Under the pieces are notes generated by a model that was given only the letters and a program-made list of their open reading frames with translations, did no database searches and was not told where the DNA came from. A stretch of DNA of 64,000 bases from SLFH01 sp050486265 (GTDB lineage Bacteria; Planctomycetota; Phycisphaerae; Phycisphaerales; UBA1924): assembly GCA_050486265.1 (NCBI GenBank), contig JBJHCY010000005.1, positions 62,001 to 126,000 of the forward strand, read 5' to 3'. The stretch's first letter is position 1. Each line of letters starts with the position of its first letter. Positions 37,858-47,272 of the stretch are shown here, one piece after another. The translations under genes were made by a program, and so were the position numbers.

Positions 37858-37885
37858 CACTGGCGGGCAAGCCGCCAGTGCCACA
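37858..37885. repeat. CACTGGCGG hairpin, second copy
   Basis: CACTGGCGG (37858-37866) pairs with CCGCCAGTG (37872-37880) and is followed by CCACA, which extends the match to the element at 14442-14474. It sits between convergent genes. Confidence 0.7.
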
Positions 37886-37903
37886 GATTTGAGACCAGAT
37901 GGC

Positions 37904-38950
37904 TTAGCGCCCCGCCTCATCACGCAGGCGCAGCAACATCGATCTCGCGCCCTCGTCCCCCGCCTGCACGGCACGCGTCGCGTAGAAAATCGCGTTGTCC
38001 AGATCGCCCGCACGCTCGAAGAGCTCGGCCGTCTCGATCGCGAGCCCCGCGTTGTCGGGCTGTTCGTCCGAGGCGTCGGAGAAGACCCAGGCCGCGTCTT
38101 CGTGGCGACCCAGCCGGCCGTAGGCGGCCTTGACGATCCGCAGCACATCCGGCCGGCGCAGGTCCGAACCCGAGAGCCCCGAGAGCAGTTCGACAGAACG
38201 CTGCGGCTCGCGCATCAGGAAGGCGTCGGCTTCGATCACGCGCCAGTTCACCTCGCCCGGCTCGAGCTCGCGGGCGCGCGCGATGTACTGGATCGCCGCC
38301 GTGCGCTCGCCCTTGCGCCGCGAGATCTCCGCGAGCATCCCCCACGCCTTGGCGAGCTCGGGGTCGAGGCTTCTGGCGATCGTGAGGGTGGCGACCGCCT
38401 CGCTCTGGCGCCCGAGGTTCATCTGCACCGCCCCGAGGTTGACGGCGTACTCGGCGTTGTCGGGGTCGAGCTTCAGGGCCCGCTCGAAGTGCTCGGCCGC
38501 ACGCTCCGGATGCCCGCCCGACGACGAGACCATCCCCGCGAGAAACTCGACCTCCGCCCCCCCGTGCCCCCGCTCGATCAGCGTCATGTACTGCGCATGC
38601 GCCCCGTCGTAATCGCGGACCGCCTGCAGCGCCTCGGCGTAATGCAGCCGGATGTCCGGGTCGTCGGGGTACTGGCGCGAGGCCGAGGCGAGCACGAGCC
38701 TCGCCCGCTCGTAGTCCTGTTCGGCGATCAGGGCCTGCAGCGTGTTTGCCAGAGCCTCGACCGTCTCGGGCGGGGCCTGCCCGACGCGGGGGGTGACCTC
38801 CGCCTCGCCCGAAGCGGACTCGGCGTTGGCGTTCGAGGGCGTTCGCCCCGAGACCAGCACGACGGCCAGGGCGACCCCGACCAAAGCGGCCCCGAGGATC
38901 CCCGCGGCGATCAGGCCGCCCGTGCTCCGGCTTGACTGTTCTGTATTCAT
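37904..38950 (-). CDS. Membrane-anchored TPR protein
   Basis: The 348-residue protein starts at ATG 38950. Residues 13-34 (LIAAGILGAALVGVALAVVLV) form a single membrane anchor. From about 60 onward there are at least six 34-residue TPR-like helical pairs, for example DPDIRLHYAEALQAVRDYDGA, AERAAEHFERALKLDPDNAEYAVNLGAVQMNLG and the following RQSEAVATLTIARSLDPELAKAWGMLAEISRRKG. TPR arrays mount protein-protein contacts, here facing the periplasm or the cytoplasm next to the membrane. No enzymatic domain is visible. TATCGT 7 nt before the ATG on its own strand suggests a leaderless message. Confidence 0.85.
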   Translation of the reverse strand: MNTEQSSRSTGGLIAAGILGAALVGVALAVVLVSGRTPSNANAESASGEAEVTPRVGQAPPETVEALANTLQALIAEQDYERARLVLASASRQYPDDPDIRLHYAEALQAVRDYDGAHAQYMTLIERGHGGAEVEFLAGMVSSSGGHPERAAEHFERALKLDPDNAEYAVNLGAVQMNLGRQSEAVATLTIARSLDPELAKAWGMLAEISRRKGERTAAIQYIARARELEPGEVNWRVIEADAFLMREPQRSVELLSGLSGSDLRRPDVLRIVKAAYGRLGRHEDAAWVFSDASDEQPDNAGLAIETAELFERAGDLDNAIFYATRAVQAGDEGARSMLLRLRDEAGR

Positions 38951-38957
38951 CTCAGCA

Positions 38958-38963
38958 ACGATA
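38958..38963 (-). promoter_or_regulatory. -10 box predicting a leaderless TPR-gene transcript
   Basis: Read on the minus strand this is TATCGT, ending 7 nt before the ATG at 38950. There is no ribosome binding site between. Confidence 0.4.
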
Positions 38964-39077
38964 TCGGCCCGTCTACCATGCCGATCCTGCGGGATCGGGC
39001 GTCATCCCCCCGATCCTCGGATTCCGGCCGGAATGCCCGGCCCAACGACCGAACGCACTGCAAACGGAGCGGAACCG

Positions 39078-42000
39078 ATGACAGGCCCGGGGGAGATGCC
39101 AAAGACCTATTCGCCCGAGGCGCACGAAGGGTCCATCCGGGAGCGCTGGGAAGCCGCCGGCGCCTTCCACGCCGACCCCGCCAAGGTGCTCCGGGGCGAG
39201 AAGCCGCCGTACGCGATCCTGATCCCGCCGCCCAATGTGACCGCGGCCCTGCACCTCGGGCACGCGCTCAATAACACGCTGCAGGACATCCTCGCGCGCG
39301 CCCACCGCATGAAGGGGTTCGAGACGCTCTGGATGCCAGGCACCGACCACGCCGGCATCGCGACCCAGACCGTCGTCGACAAACGCCTCCAGACCGACCG
39401 CAAGCCCGCCCTGAAAGAGCACAAGGAGATGGAGGCCCGGGGCGAGCCCGGGCGCGAACGGTTCATCTCGCTCGTGAAGGCCTGGAAGGACCAGTACGAG
39501 GCCCGCATCACCGACCAGCTCAAGAAGATGGGCTGCTCCTGCGACTGGGACCGCCAGCGCTTCACGATGGACGAGATCTGCGCAAGAGCCGTCCGCCACG
39601 CCTTTTTCCGCCTGTTCAAAGACGGCCTGATCTACCGCGGCAAGCGCCTGGTCAACTGGGACCCCGTCACCCAGACCGCCCTCGCCGACGACGAGGTCGA
39701 GATGAAGGAGGTCGACGGCGCGTTCTACTACCTCCGCTACCCGCTGTACCGCGTCGACGCCGTCAAGACTGGCGGGCTGGAACCGAACGCCTGCGCCTCG
39801 ATGCGCAACCTTCCCGACGACGCCTACCAGCCCGTCACATGGTCCGAACTCGCCGCCCGCGGCTACCCCGGCGCCGACGAACGACCCGACGACGAGCCGG
39901 CCTGGATCACCGTCGCAACGACACGCCCCGAGACCTACCTCGGCGACACCGGCGTCGCGATCCACCCCAGAGACCCCAGGGCCAAGGCCCTCGAAGGCCT
40001 GCGCGCGGAGCTGCCGCTGATCGGACGCCTCGTGCCCATCGTGCAGGACGACTATGTCGTGCTCCCGGCCGATCTGGCCGAGCTCGCGGGTGTGGAGATC
40101 GACCCGGCGTCAGAAGCCAAGTCGAAGATGGCGACGGGCTTTCTGAAAGTCACCCCGGCGCACGACCCGAATGACTGGGCGATTGGCGAGCGGCACAAGC
40201 TCGAAGTCATCAATGTCCTCGCCCCCGACGCGTCGGTCAGCGACAGCCACGGCTGGGATCGGGAAACCCGCGGCGAGGGGGGCGAGGTCTTCCTCGAACT
40301 CTCGCGCGAAGAGGCCCGCAGGAAAGTCGTCGACGAGTTCAAGGCGAGAACGATCGGCAACGAGCCGCTGATGGAGAAGGTGACCCCCAACAAGCACAGC
40401 GTCGGGCACAGCTACCGGAGCCACGCGCAGATCGAGCCGTACCTGTCGGACCAGTGGTATGTCAAGGTGACCGACGACCGCCTGCGGGGCGAGGCGCAGC
40501 GGGCGCTGGCGAGAGACCAGCGGAGCGATAGCTCGCTGCAGGAGTTTCCCGAGACCTATCCCTCAGGCAGTCACAGTGCTAGTCAGTCAGATGACAGCTC
40601 CGGCGACGGCTCGATGCACTTCCACCCATCCCGCTACGCCAAGACCTACGAGACCTGGCACGACAACCTCCGGGACTGGTGCATCAGCCGCCAGCTCTGG
40701 TGGGGGCACAGGATCCCGGTATGGAAACTCAGAGATGACTTCGAGCTCCCCGTCGACGGCTGGCTGGACATCACAAAGTCGCTCGGTGTTCTCGGTGAGT
40801 GGATCGAACAGGACCGTATCGCTGTCAGCGTGTTCGGCACGCCGCTCAAACCGGAAGGACTCAAGATCGATCTCTCCACGCCCAACCAGAGCGATGAGAT
40901 CTGTGTCTGTGTCGCCGATCCGAACGACACTGAGATCGTGACGCAGCTCGAATCCAACGGCTTCGAGCAGGACCCCGATGTCCTCGACACCTGGTTCAGC
41001 TCCGCGCTCTGGCCGCTCTCGACGATGGGCTGGCCGGGCGAGGGCGTGCCCGCGATCGCGCCCGAGACCATCGACCCCGACCACCCGGGCGCCATCCGAT
41101 CGGTCTGGGTCAAGAAGGTCGGCAGCTTCCGCAGCTTCATCGGCGAAGAAAACACCCGCAGCGGCGAGCTGATCCAACGCCTGCTCAACTTCCGCGACAT
41201 CGACCCGGCACGCGCCCTGAAGTACCAGCTCTTCGACGCCTCGGACCTGTCGACGCCGCTGAGCGATACAAACGCGATCGCCGAGGCGGAGGACCTTGTC
41301 TGCGCCGTGGGCGTCCGCCGTACCGGCGAGTTCCGCACGCAGAATTTCGGTGTCATGGACATCGAACACTGGCTGGAGGGGCACGGGTTCACCCGCGTGC
41401 AGAACGGGCCCGAGCCGGGGCTGCTCGACGCGTTCAACCCCACCGGTGTGCTGTGCACCGCGCGCGAGATCATCACCCTCTGGGTCTCGCGCATGGTGAT
41501 GTTTAACCGTTACTTCCTCGCCGAGGGCGATCGCTCCGGCCCCATCCCCTTCCGCGATGTCTTCATCCACGCGATGATCCAGGACGGCGAAGGACGCAAA
41601 ATGTCCAAGAGCCTCGGCAACGGGGTCGATCCGCTGGACATCATCCACTCCCACGGCGCCGACGCCATGCGCTTCACGCTCTGCCAGATGACCACGCAGA
41701 CGCAGGATGTCCGCATGCCCGTCGTCAAAGACCCCGAGACACACAAAAACACCAGCCCAAAGTTCGACAACGGCCGCAACTTCTGCAACAAGCTCTGGAA
41801 CGCCTCGCGCTTCACGATGGCGATGCTCGCCGACCAGCCCCAGCCAGGCGGCCCGGCCGACCCCGCGTCGCTCTCTTTGGCGGACCGCTGGATGCTCGGC
41901 CGGCTCGCAAGCGCGATCAAGACGACAGACAACTGCCTTCGCAACTACGAGTTCAGCCAGTACGCCCAAACGGTCTACGACCTGGTCTGGCGCGACTTCT

Positions 42001-42722
42001 GCGACTGGTACCTCGAAGCGATCAAGCCCACGATCGGCTCTGACGACGCGCAGCGGGCCGTGCTCCGCAGCGCCTTCGACGCGATCCTCCGCCTGCTCCA
42101 CCCGATCGCGCCGTTCATCACCGAAGCGATCTTCGAGCGGTTGAGCACGCTGCCCTCGCGCGAGGTCGCGGGGTTGACGCTCGGCGAGCCGGAGATTGAT
42201 GGGCTGCTATGCCGCGCCGGGTGGCCGGAGGCCGACCCCTCGCTGCGCAATGAACAGGCCGACGCCGACTTCGAGCTGATGCGGGGCGTGGTCTCGGCCG
42301 TCCGCGAGGTCCGCGCCCAGCACAAGGTCGCGCCCAAGCGTGCGGTCACGCTCCACCTGCCGCCCGAGTTGCTCGAAAAGCTCGAACGCGCCGGCGCTTC
42401 GCCTCTCGTCCGCACGCTCGCCAATGTCGCCTCGATCACATCGGGAGAGCCCGAGGGCCCTTCGGTCGAGTGCCTCATCGAGAGTCGCACGGTACGCCTG
42501 AGCGACCTGGCCGACGAGGTCGACGCCGACGCGGAACGCGAACGCCTGACAAAGCAGATCGCCGACCTCCGCAAGTCGATCGACGCGCTCGAAGGCCGCC
42601 TGGCCAACCCGGGCTACGCCAACAAGGCGCCGGCCCACCTCGTGCAGCAGACGCGCGACCAGCTCGATGGCGCGAGGGCCGAACTCCACGCCGCCCAGAG
42701 CGCCATGGAACGACTCGGATGA
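39078..42722 (+). CDS. valS: Valyl-tRNA synthetase with large insertions
   Basis: ATG 39078 gives 1214 residues against 951 in E. coli. Core motifs are intact: HIGH as HLGHALN (59-65), WMPGTDHAGIATQ, the editing-domain TTRPETYLGDTGVAIHP, WCISRQLWWGHRIP, DVLDTWFSSALWPLSTMGW and KMSKS as RKMSKSLGNG (near 841). The C-terminal coiled coil is present. Three extra blocks interrupt the catalytic half: a Ser-rich, low-complexity block near 475-515, about 45 residues near 555-630, and about 125 residues near 655-785, between LGWPGEG and FNPTGVL. The reading frame is continuous, so these are genuine insertions rather than errors. Confidence 0.95.
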   Translation: MTGPGEMPKTYSPEAHEGSIRERWEAAGAFHADPAKVLRGEKPPYAILIPPPNVTAALHLGHALNNTLQDILARAHRMKGFETLWMPGTDHAGIATQTVVDKRLQTDRKPALKEHKEMEARGEPGRERFISLVKAWKDQYEARITDQLKKMGCSCDWDRQRFTMDEICARAVRHAFFRLFKDGLIYRGKRLVNWDPVTQTALADDEVEMKEVDGAFYYLRYPLYRVDAVKTGGLEPNACASMRNLPDDAYQPVTWSELAARGYPGADERPDDEPAWITVATTRPETYLGDTGVAIHPRDPRAKALEGLRAELPLIGRLVPIVQDDYVVLPADLAELAGVEIDPASEAKSKMATGFLKVTPAHDPNDWAIGERHKLEVINVLAPDASVSDSHGWDRETRGEGGEVFLELSREEARRKVVDEFKARTIGNEPLMEKVTPNKHSVGHSYRSHAQIEPYLSDQWYVKVTDDRLRGEAQRALARDQRSDSSLQEFPETYPSGSHSASQSDDSSGDGSMHFHPSRYAKTYETWHDNLRDWCISRQLWWGHRIPVWKLRDDFELPVDGWLDITKSLGVLGEWIEQDRIAVSVFGTPLKPEGLKIDLSTPNQSDEICVCVADPNDTEIVTQLESNGFEQDPDVLDTWFSSALWPLSTMGWPGEGVPAIAPETIDPDHPGAIRSVWVKKVGSFRSFIGEENTRSGELIQRLLNFRDIDPARALKYQLFDASDLSTPLSDTNAIAEAEDLVCAVGVRRTGEFRTQNFGVMDIEHWLEGHGFTRVQNGPEPGLLDAFNPTGVLCTAREIITLWVSRMVMFNRYFLAEGDRSGPIPFRDVFIHAMIQDGEGRKMSKSLGNGVDPLDIIHSHGADAMRFTLCQMTTQTQDVRMPVVKDPETHKNTSPKFDNGRNFCNKLWNASRFTMAMLADQPQPGGPADPASLSLADRWMLGRLASAIKTTDNCLRNYEFSQYAQTVYDLVWRDFCDWYLEAIKPTIGSDDAQRAVLRSAFDAILRLLHPIAPFITEAIFERLSTLPSREVAGLTLGEPEIDGLLCRAGWPEADPSLRNEQADADFELMRGVVSAVREVRAQHKVAPKRAVTLHLPPELLEKLERAGASPLVRTLANVASITSGEPEGPSVECLIESRTVRLSDLADEVDADAERERLTKQIADLRKSIDALEGRLANPGYANKAPAHLVQQTRDQLDGARAELHAAQSAMERLG

Positions 42723-43810
42723 GCCGCGACCGGCCCCCGCTGCGTGCCCGCCTCCGCGCCTCGCTCCGCGTCGCCTCCGCGGCCTTGTGCGCCCTTGCGA
42801 TGCTCTCTTGCGCGAGCCACAGCGAGAGCGGACGGCTCTCGGCCAACGCCTCGCCACCAGAAACGGCGCCATTCGCCTTCGACCCCGTCGAGTCCGAAGA
42901 GGCTTGGACACAGTCGGGCATCCGCGGCCGGATGATCACCACCGCCGGCTATCGCATCTACACCACCGAGAGCGGCTCGCTTCTGCTGCGACGAATCCCG
43001 GTGTTTCTCGAACTCGCGATGGAGCGGTACACCGAGATCAGCGGGCTGAGCCGGCCCGAGCGACGGTTGGAGACCTATGTGCTCGCCAGCCGCCCGCAGT
43101 GGGCGGCGCTGACGCGCCGGTTCACCGGCGAACGGGCGTCGACCTACCTGCAGATCCGGGCCGGCGGCTTCGCCGAGGGCGGGCGCGCCCTGCTCTTCGA
43201 CATCGGCTCCCGCGGCACCTTTTCCGTCGCCGCCCACGAAGGCTGGCACCAGTTCACCCAGTCGGTGCTCCGCAACCCGCTGCCGATCTGGCTGGAAGAA
43301 GGCCTCGGAGCGTACATGGAGGGCTACCGCTGGAACCCCCAAGCGCCCGAGCAGCCGATCTTCCTCCCCTGGAGCAATGTCGAACGCTTCGACCGCCTTC
43401 GCGACCTGGTCAGCGCGGGGCGGCTCGTGCCGCTGCCCGATCTGCTCGAACGCCGCCCGCAGGACCTGCTGACAGCGTACTCCAACGAGGACGCCCTGGA
43501 TTACTACGCGCAGGTCTGGGCGCTGACGCACATGTTCTTCGAGGGTGACGGCGGACGCTACGCGCCGGGGTTGCGCCGGCTCATCGCCGACGCCTCTACG
43601 GGCGAGCTGTACCGCGAAATCACCGAGAAGTCCGGGCGCAGGGCGGCGCAGATCTACGCCTCGCGGCGCACCGGCTCGACTGTCTTCGAGCTCTACTTCG
43701 ACAGCGACATCGAATACGCTTCTCGCCTGTACGATGCGTTCGTCGCCGAGATCATCTCGATTGGCGGTCGCGACCGCATCGTCGCGGGCCAGTCGCCGAT
43801 CGGACGCTGA
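42719..43810 (+). CDS. DUF1570-like zinc metalloprotease lipoprotein
   Basis: The 363-residue protein starts at an ATG that overlaps the valS stop (ATGA). The N-terminus ends its hydrophobic stretch in CALAMLSCAS, a plausible lipobox. The catalytic motif HEGWH (His173, Glu174, His177) fits HExxH, and WLEEGLGAYMEG about 18 residues later supplies the third ligand Glu typical of gluzincins. This matches the DUF1570 layout frequent in planctomycetes. It should be a periplasmic or outer-membrane-bound peptidase of unknown substrate. Coupling to valS is probably just operon economy. Confidence 0.85.
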   Translation: MSRDRPPLRARLRASLRVASAALCALAMLSCASHSESGRLSANASPPETAPFAFDPVESEEAWTQSGIRGRMITTAGYRIYTTESGSLLLRRIPVFLELAMERYTEISGLSRPERRLETYVLASRPQWAALTRRFTGERASTYLQIRAGGFAEGGRALLFDIGSRGTFSVAAHEGWHQFTQSVLRNPLPIWLEEGLGAYMEGYRWNPQAPEQPIFLPWSNVERFDRLRDLVSAGRLVPLPDLLERRPQDLLTAYSNEDALDYYAQVWALTHMFFEGDGGRYAPGLRRLIADASTGELYREITEKSGRRAAQIYASRRTGSTVFELYFDSDIEYASRLYDAFVAEIISIGGRDRIVAGQSPIGR

Positions 43811-43841
43811 GCCACGCCTTCGCCGGGCCAGTCGGCGCACG

Positions 43842-43870
43842 AAAAAGCCCCGGCCGGCGCCGGGGCCTTT
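43842..43870. terminator. Bidirectional intrinsic terminator
   Basis: AAAAA (43842-43846), stem GCCCCGG (43847-43853), loop CCGGCG, stem CCGGGGC (43860-43866), then CTTT. It lies between the convergent DUF1570 and PEP-CTERM-like genes; the A-run serves as the U-run for the minus-strand gene. Confidence 0.75.
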
Positions 43871-43893
43871 GAAGTTTGGAAGAAGATTTAGCG

Positions 43894-44769
43894 TCAGCGA
43901 CGACGGCGAACGGCGCACAGGCCGGCGAGACCGAAGAGGGCCGCGCCCGCCGGAGCGGGAACGATCGTGAAATACTGCAGCCCGGCGACCTGGTTCAGGT
44001 CGCGGACATCGGCGCCCAGGTTGCCCATCCCGCCGACGCCGGCGAGGAACTGGTTGGAGAAGAACCCGGCGTCGCCGCTGGTGATGAACGCCGTCACCTT
44101 CACCTCGCCCGAGGGCGAGCCGAAGAAGGCCGCCATATCGATCTCGAACTCCCATCCCGTGTCGGCCGTCAGCGCGTCGGCGGCCGAAGCGTCGTCGACA
44201 CCCAGAACATTCGAGTTGTCCCAGCCGAAGCTGACGCCCGCGCCGCCGGCGGCGTTGGCGATCGGCAGGTCGCCCGGACCTCCGCCCGACCAGACGCTCT
44301 GGGCCGTCTTGTCGAGCAGGTTGAACGCGTTGACGCCGAAGAACCCGCTGCCGACCTCGATCCGCAGACCGTGGTTGGGCGCAAAGCCGGCGTCGAAGGT
44401 CAGGCCGGCCATGTTGTTGATCTCGTTGAACCCGCCGTCGGCGTTGTCGTTGGCGAGCACATTCTGACCGCCCGCCATCGAGTCGAAGAAGATCCAGAAC
44501 TTGTTGAAGTTCCCTTCGAGGTTGCCGGTGATCGAGAGGCGGAGCGTGCCGCCGTCGATCGTGCCCCACGCGGCGTTCAGCTCGCTCCCCCCGGCGGAAT
44601 CCTGCCCGCCGCCGGTCGCGTTGCCGAAGCCCGTCGGGGTGTCCTGGACGGTCAAGAGGGGCATGCCCCTCGCCGCGGCGTCGGCCGCGATGTTCTGCCC
44701 ATCGAGCAACTGGCCCGAAGCCGCCCCTGCCAGCATCGCCACGACGCACGCGCCCATGCACTTATGCAT
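43894..44769 (-). CDS. Exported PEP-CTERM-like protein
   Basis: The protein has 291 residues with a signal peptide (CVVAMLAGAASGQ) and GGGAGA ribosome binding site. The C-terminus reads VPAPAGAALFGLAGL, then a short run ending in RRRR. That is a PEP-CTERM sorting tail: short Pro motif (here PAPA rather than PEP), a membrane helix and a basic end, recognised by exosortase. The mature body is Gly/Asn/Asp-rich and beta-strand-like (LRLSITGNLEGNFNKFWIFF, SGEVKVTAFITSGD), suggesting a surface or matrix protein. No exosortase gene is in the window. The substrate and role are unknown. Confidence 0.85.
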   Translation of the reverse strand: MHKCMGACVVAMLAGAASGQLLDGQNIAADAAARGMPLLTVQDTPTGFGNATGGGQDSAGGSELNAAWGTIDGGTLRLSITGNLEGNFNKFWIFFDSMAGGQNVLANDNADGGFNEINNMAGLTFDAGFAPNHGLRIEVGSGFFGVNAFNLLDKTAQSVWSGGGPGDLPIANAAGGAGVSFGWDNSNVLGVDDASAADALTADTGWEFEIDMAAFFGSPSGEVKVTAFITSGDAGFFSNQFLAGVGGMGNLGADVRDLNQVAGLQYFTIVPAPAGAALFGLAGLCAVRRRR

Positions 44770-44986
44770 GTCTTGTCTCCCTCACAATGTCCGCTGCGAT
44801 CGGTGTCTCTCTCCACGCCAGCCGGGGTCGCAGAACCCGATTCAGGCGCACGCCACGACTGCGCGGCGACACACAATGCTACCACAACAGGGTGGGCGGC
44901 AAAAGCGGAATCTCACCACAAACACATTACAACCAAATGGCTCAGGTTATCCGCGACATGCCAGAAACCCCTCCCCGGGGCCGGCG

Positions 44987-46960
44987 TCAGTTGCGGGACA
45001 CCTCGGGCGTGTTGTCCGGCGGGACGCCCATGTACCCAAGCGACCGCTCCAGCACCCGCCGGGCGACCGGGCCGGCCACCCACGACCCGTAGTGCCGCCG
45101 CTGGCGGACACGGTCCGGCCCCGGGTCGTCGATCACCACCAGCACCGCCAGCCGAGGCTCTTCCAAGGGCGCCCCAGCAATAAAGCTCGAATTGAACTGC
45201 CCTTCGAAGTAAGCCCGGGCCCAGCGGGGCCTGCGGTACCCCTCGGGCGTCGGGGGGAGCGGGATGTTCGCCGTGCCCGACTTGCCGAACATCCGGTACT
45301 GCCAGCCGCCCTCGGGTCGCCCGGGGATCGGCACGCCCCGCTCCATGTTCTGGACGGTGCGTTCCATGGTCCGCCTGGCGAGGGTCGCGACATCCGCGTC
45401 GAGCACGCGCTCGATCACGAGGGGGTCGGGGGCGCCCGGGCTTGCGCTCTCGGTCAGTCGCACGATCGGGAGCGTCCCCGCAAGCTCGCCCGGACGGGCG
45501 AACGCGCAGAACGCGCGGACCATCTGGATCGGCGTCACCGCGACCTCGTAACCGAAGGCGACGGAAGTGTGCGTGAACTTGTTCCACCTCGACAGCGGGG
45601 TCATGATCCCCGGCGACTCGCCGGGCAGTCCGATCCCAGTGCGCTGCCCGAAGCCGAAACGGCGCATCAGCCCGTGCAGCTGGCGGTCGGACATACGCTC
45701 CGAAGCCTTGACCATCCCGATGTTCGACGAGTGCACCAGCACATTCGCCCACGACATCTCGGCGCGTCGGGTGACATCCTCGATCCGACGCCCGTACGAG
45801 GTCCGCCAACGCCCGCCGTAGGTCTGGAAGATCTCGTCGGGCTCGGCGAGGCCGAGCTCGGTGACCCCCGCCCAGACGAACGGCTTGAAGGTCGAACCCG
45901 GCTCGTAGACATCCTCGACGCAGCGGTTCCGCGCCATCGCCGGGTGCGGGACGCTCGGCGGCGGCATCGTGATGTACCGCACCCGCCCCTCGGGCTCCTC
46001 GGGCTCTTCCGACCTCGGCGTACCCGCCGGGACCCACGGGTACTCGACCGCGTCTTCGACATCGCGCACGATGTCCACCATCGCCAGCACCCCGCCGGTA
46101 ACGGTGTCGACGAGCACCAGCCTCCCCCCCGCGGCGTTCGCGAGCTCGACGCCCTGCGACAGCTCCTCATACGCGATCCGCTGCAGCTCGAGATCGATCG
46201 ACAGCCGCACCGTTCGCCCCGATTCGCCCGGGCGCCAGCCCCTGGGGTGGACCCACATCGGGCGGTCGTCGGCGTCGCGCACGAAGCGGATCGCCCCGTC
46301 GCGCTGGCGGAGGAGCGGCTCAAGCGCGTGCTCGGCGCCGAGGCGTCCCTCGTGCTCGAACCCGACGAGCCCGACGATCGAAGCGATGAACTCGCCGCCG
46401 GGGTACGCGCGGTCCTGCCGCCGCTCCAGGTGAACGCCCTTGCGATCGATCGCCCGGACCTTCGCCTCCTGCTCGGGCGTGAGCAGCCCGTGGAACGCGA
46501 CATAGCGGATCGGCCGGGGCGTCCGCCCCTCCCTCGCCGCGGCTTCGACGCGGTCGTCGTTGGCGAACACCGCCCGCATCAGGCGCTCGCCGATCTCGTG
46601 GGCCGGCCGCCCGATCGCCTCGGCCAGTTCGACGATGGTCTGATCAAACTCTTCGGGCGTGTGCTCGCGCATCGCCCAGGGGTCGAGGAAGACGCGGAAA
46701 CCCGGCGTGCTCGTCGCCAGCACACGCCCCCGCCGGTCGTGGATCTCGCCCCGCCACGCGGGAACCGGGCGGCTCGCCTGCCGCTGCTGCACCGCCGAGG
46801 CGAGCTCGTCCCCCGGCGCGATCTGCAACTGACCCACCCGGAACAAGAGCGCCATGAGCACGACCGAGATGCACACCATCGCCGCAACGCCGAAGAACGC
46901 AGAACGCCCACCGGCGCCGGCTCGCGACGCCTTAACGCCCTGACGCTCCCCCCCGCTCAC
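44987..46960 (-). CDS. ftsI: Class B penicillin-binding protein FtsI (PBP3)
   Basis: This 657-residue protein starts at GTG 46960, overlapping the ftsL-like stop (GTGA). One N-terminal membrane helix (FFGVAAMVCISVVLMALLF) is followed by the PBP dimer domain and the transpeptidase. The three active-site motifs are present: SxxK as GSTFKPF (Ser356), SxN as HSSNIGM, and KS/TG as GKSGTAN near 560. FtsI cross-links septal peptidoglycan. Its presence with rsmH and an ftsL-like gene forms a mini dcw cluster and supports a Phycisphaerae-type, peptidoglycan-based divisome. Confidence 0.94.
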   Translation of the reverse strand: MSGGERQGVKASRAGAGGRSAFFGVAAMVCISVVLMALLFRVGQLQIAPGDELASAVQQRQASRPVPAWRGEIHDRRGRVLATSTPGFRVFLDPWAMREHTPEEFDQTIVELAEAIGRPAHEIGERLMRAVFANDDRVEAAAREGRTPRPIRYVAFHGLLTPEQEAKVRAIDRKGVHLERRQDRAYPGGEFIASIVGLVGFEHEGRLGAEHALEPLLRQRDGAIRFVRDADDRPMWVHPRGWRPGESGRTVRLSIDLELQRIAYEELSQGVELANAAGGRLVLVDTVTGGVLAMVDIVRDVEDAVEYPWVPAGTPRSEEPEEPEGRVRYITMPPPSVPHPAMARNRCVEDVYEPGSTFKPFVWAGVTELGLAEPDEIFQTYGGRWRTSYGRRIEDVTRRAEMSWANVLVHSSNIGMVKASERMSDRQLHGLMRRFGFGQRTGIGLPGESPGIMTPLSRWNKFTHTSVAFGYEVAVTPIQMVRAFCAFARPGELAGTLPIVRLTESASPGAPDPLVIERVLDADVATLARRTMERTVQNMERGVPIPGRPEGGWQYRMFGKSGTANIPLPPTPEGYRRPRWARAYFEGQFNSSFIAGAPLEEPRLAVLVVIDDPGPDRVRQRRHYGSWVAGPVARRVLERSLGYMGVPPDNTPEVSRN

Positions 46961-47244
46961 AGCGCAGGATCCTCGGCGTTGGTGTGCTCAGGCTCTGCGG
47001 GCTTCGTCGACCGGACAATCGGGCGCACAGGGCCGAGCGTGTCGACCTTCGACGCGACAAGCTCGGGGCGCGTCTTCTCGGCGATCTTCGCGCGAAGGCG
47101 CGTGAGCTCGTCGTCGAGCTCCTGCACCTGCAGGCGGGTGGCGGTCATCTCGTGGGCGATCTGGATGTGTTGCTGGCGCACCGAGAGCACCCCCGCCCCG
47201 ATGAGCGCCATCCCGAGGATCAGCATGAGCAGCTTTGCGAGCAC
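46957..47244 (-). CDS. ftsL: FtsL-like division protein
   Basis: This is a 95-residue bitopic protein starting at GTG 47244. Residues 3-21 (AKLLMLILGMALIGAGVLS) form a membrane helix and residues 22-60 a coiled coil (HEMTATRLQVQELDDELTRL). A short tail follows. This is exactly the FtsL plan, and it lies directly before ftsI as in most dcw clusters. FtsL bridges FtsB and FtsI in the divisome. Sequence conservation in FtsL is poor, so the call rests on topology, length and position. Confidence 0.78.
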   Translation of the reverse strand: MLAKLLMLILGMALIGAGVLSVRQQHIQIAHEMTATRLQVQELDDELTRLRAKIAEKTRPELVASKVDTLGPVRPIVRSTKPAEPEHTNAEDPAL

Positions 47245-47272
47245 GCGCCGATGCGCCTCCGAGGTCGGAAGA

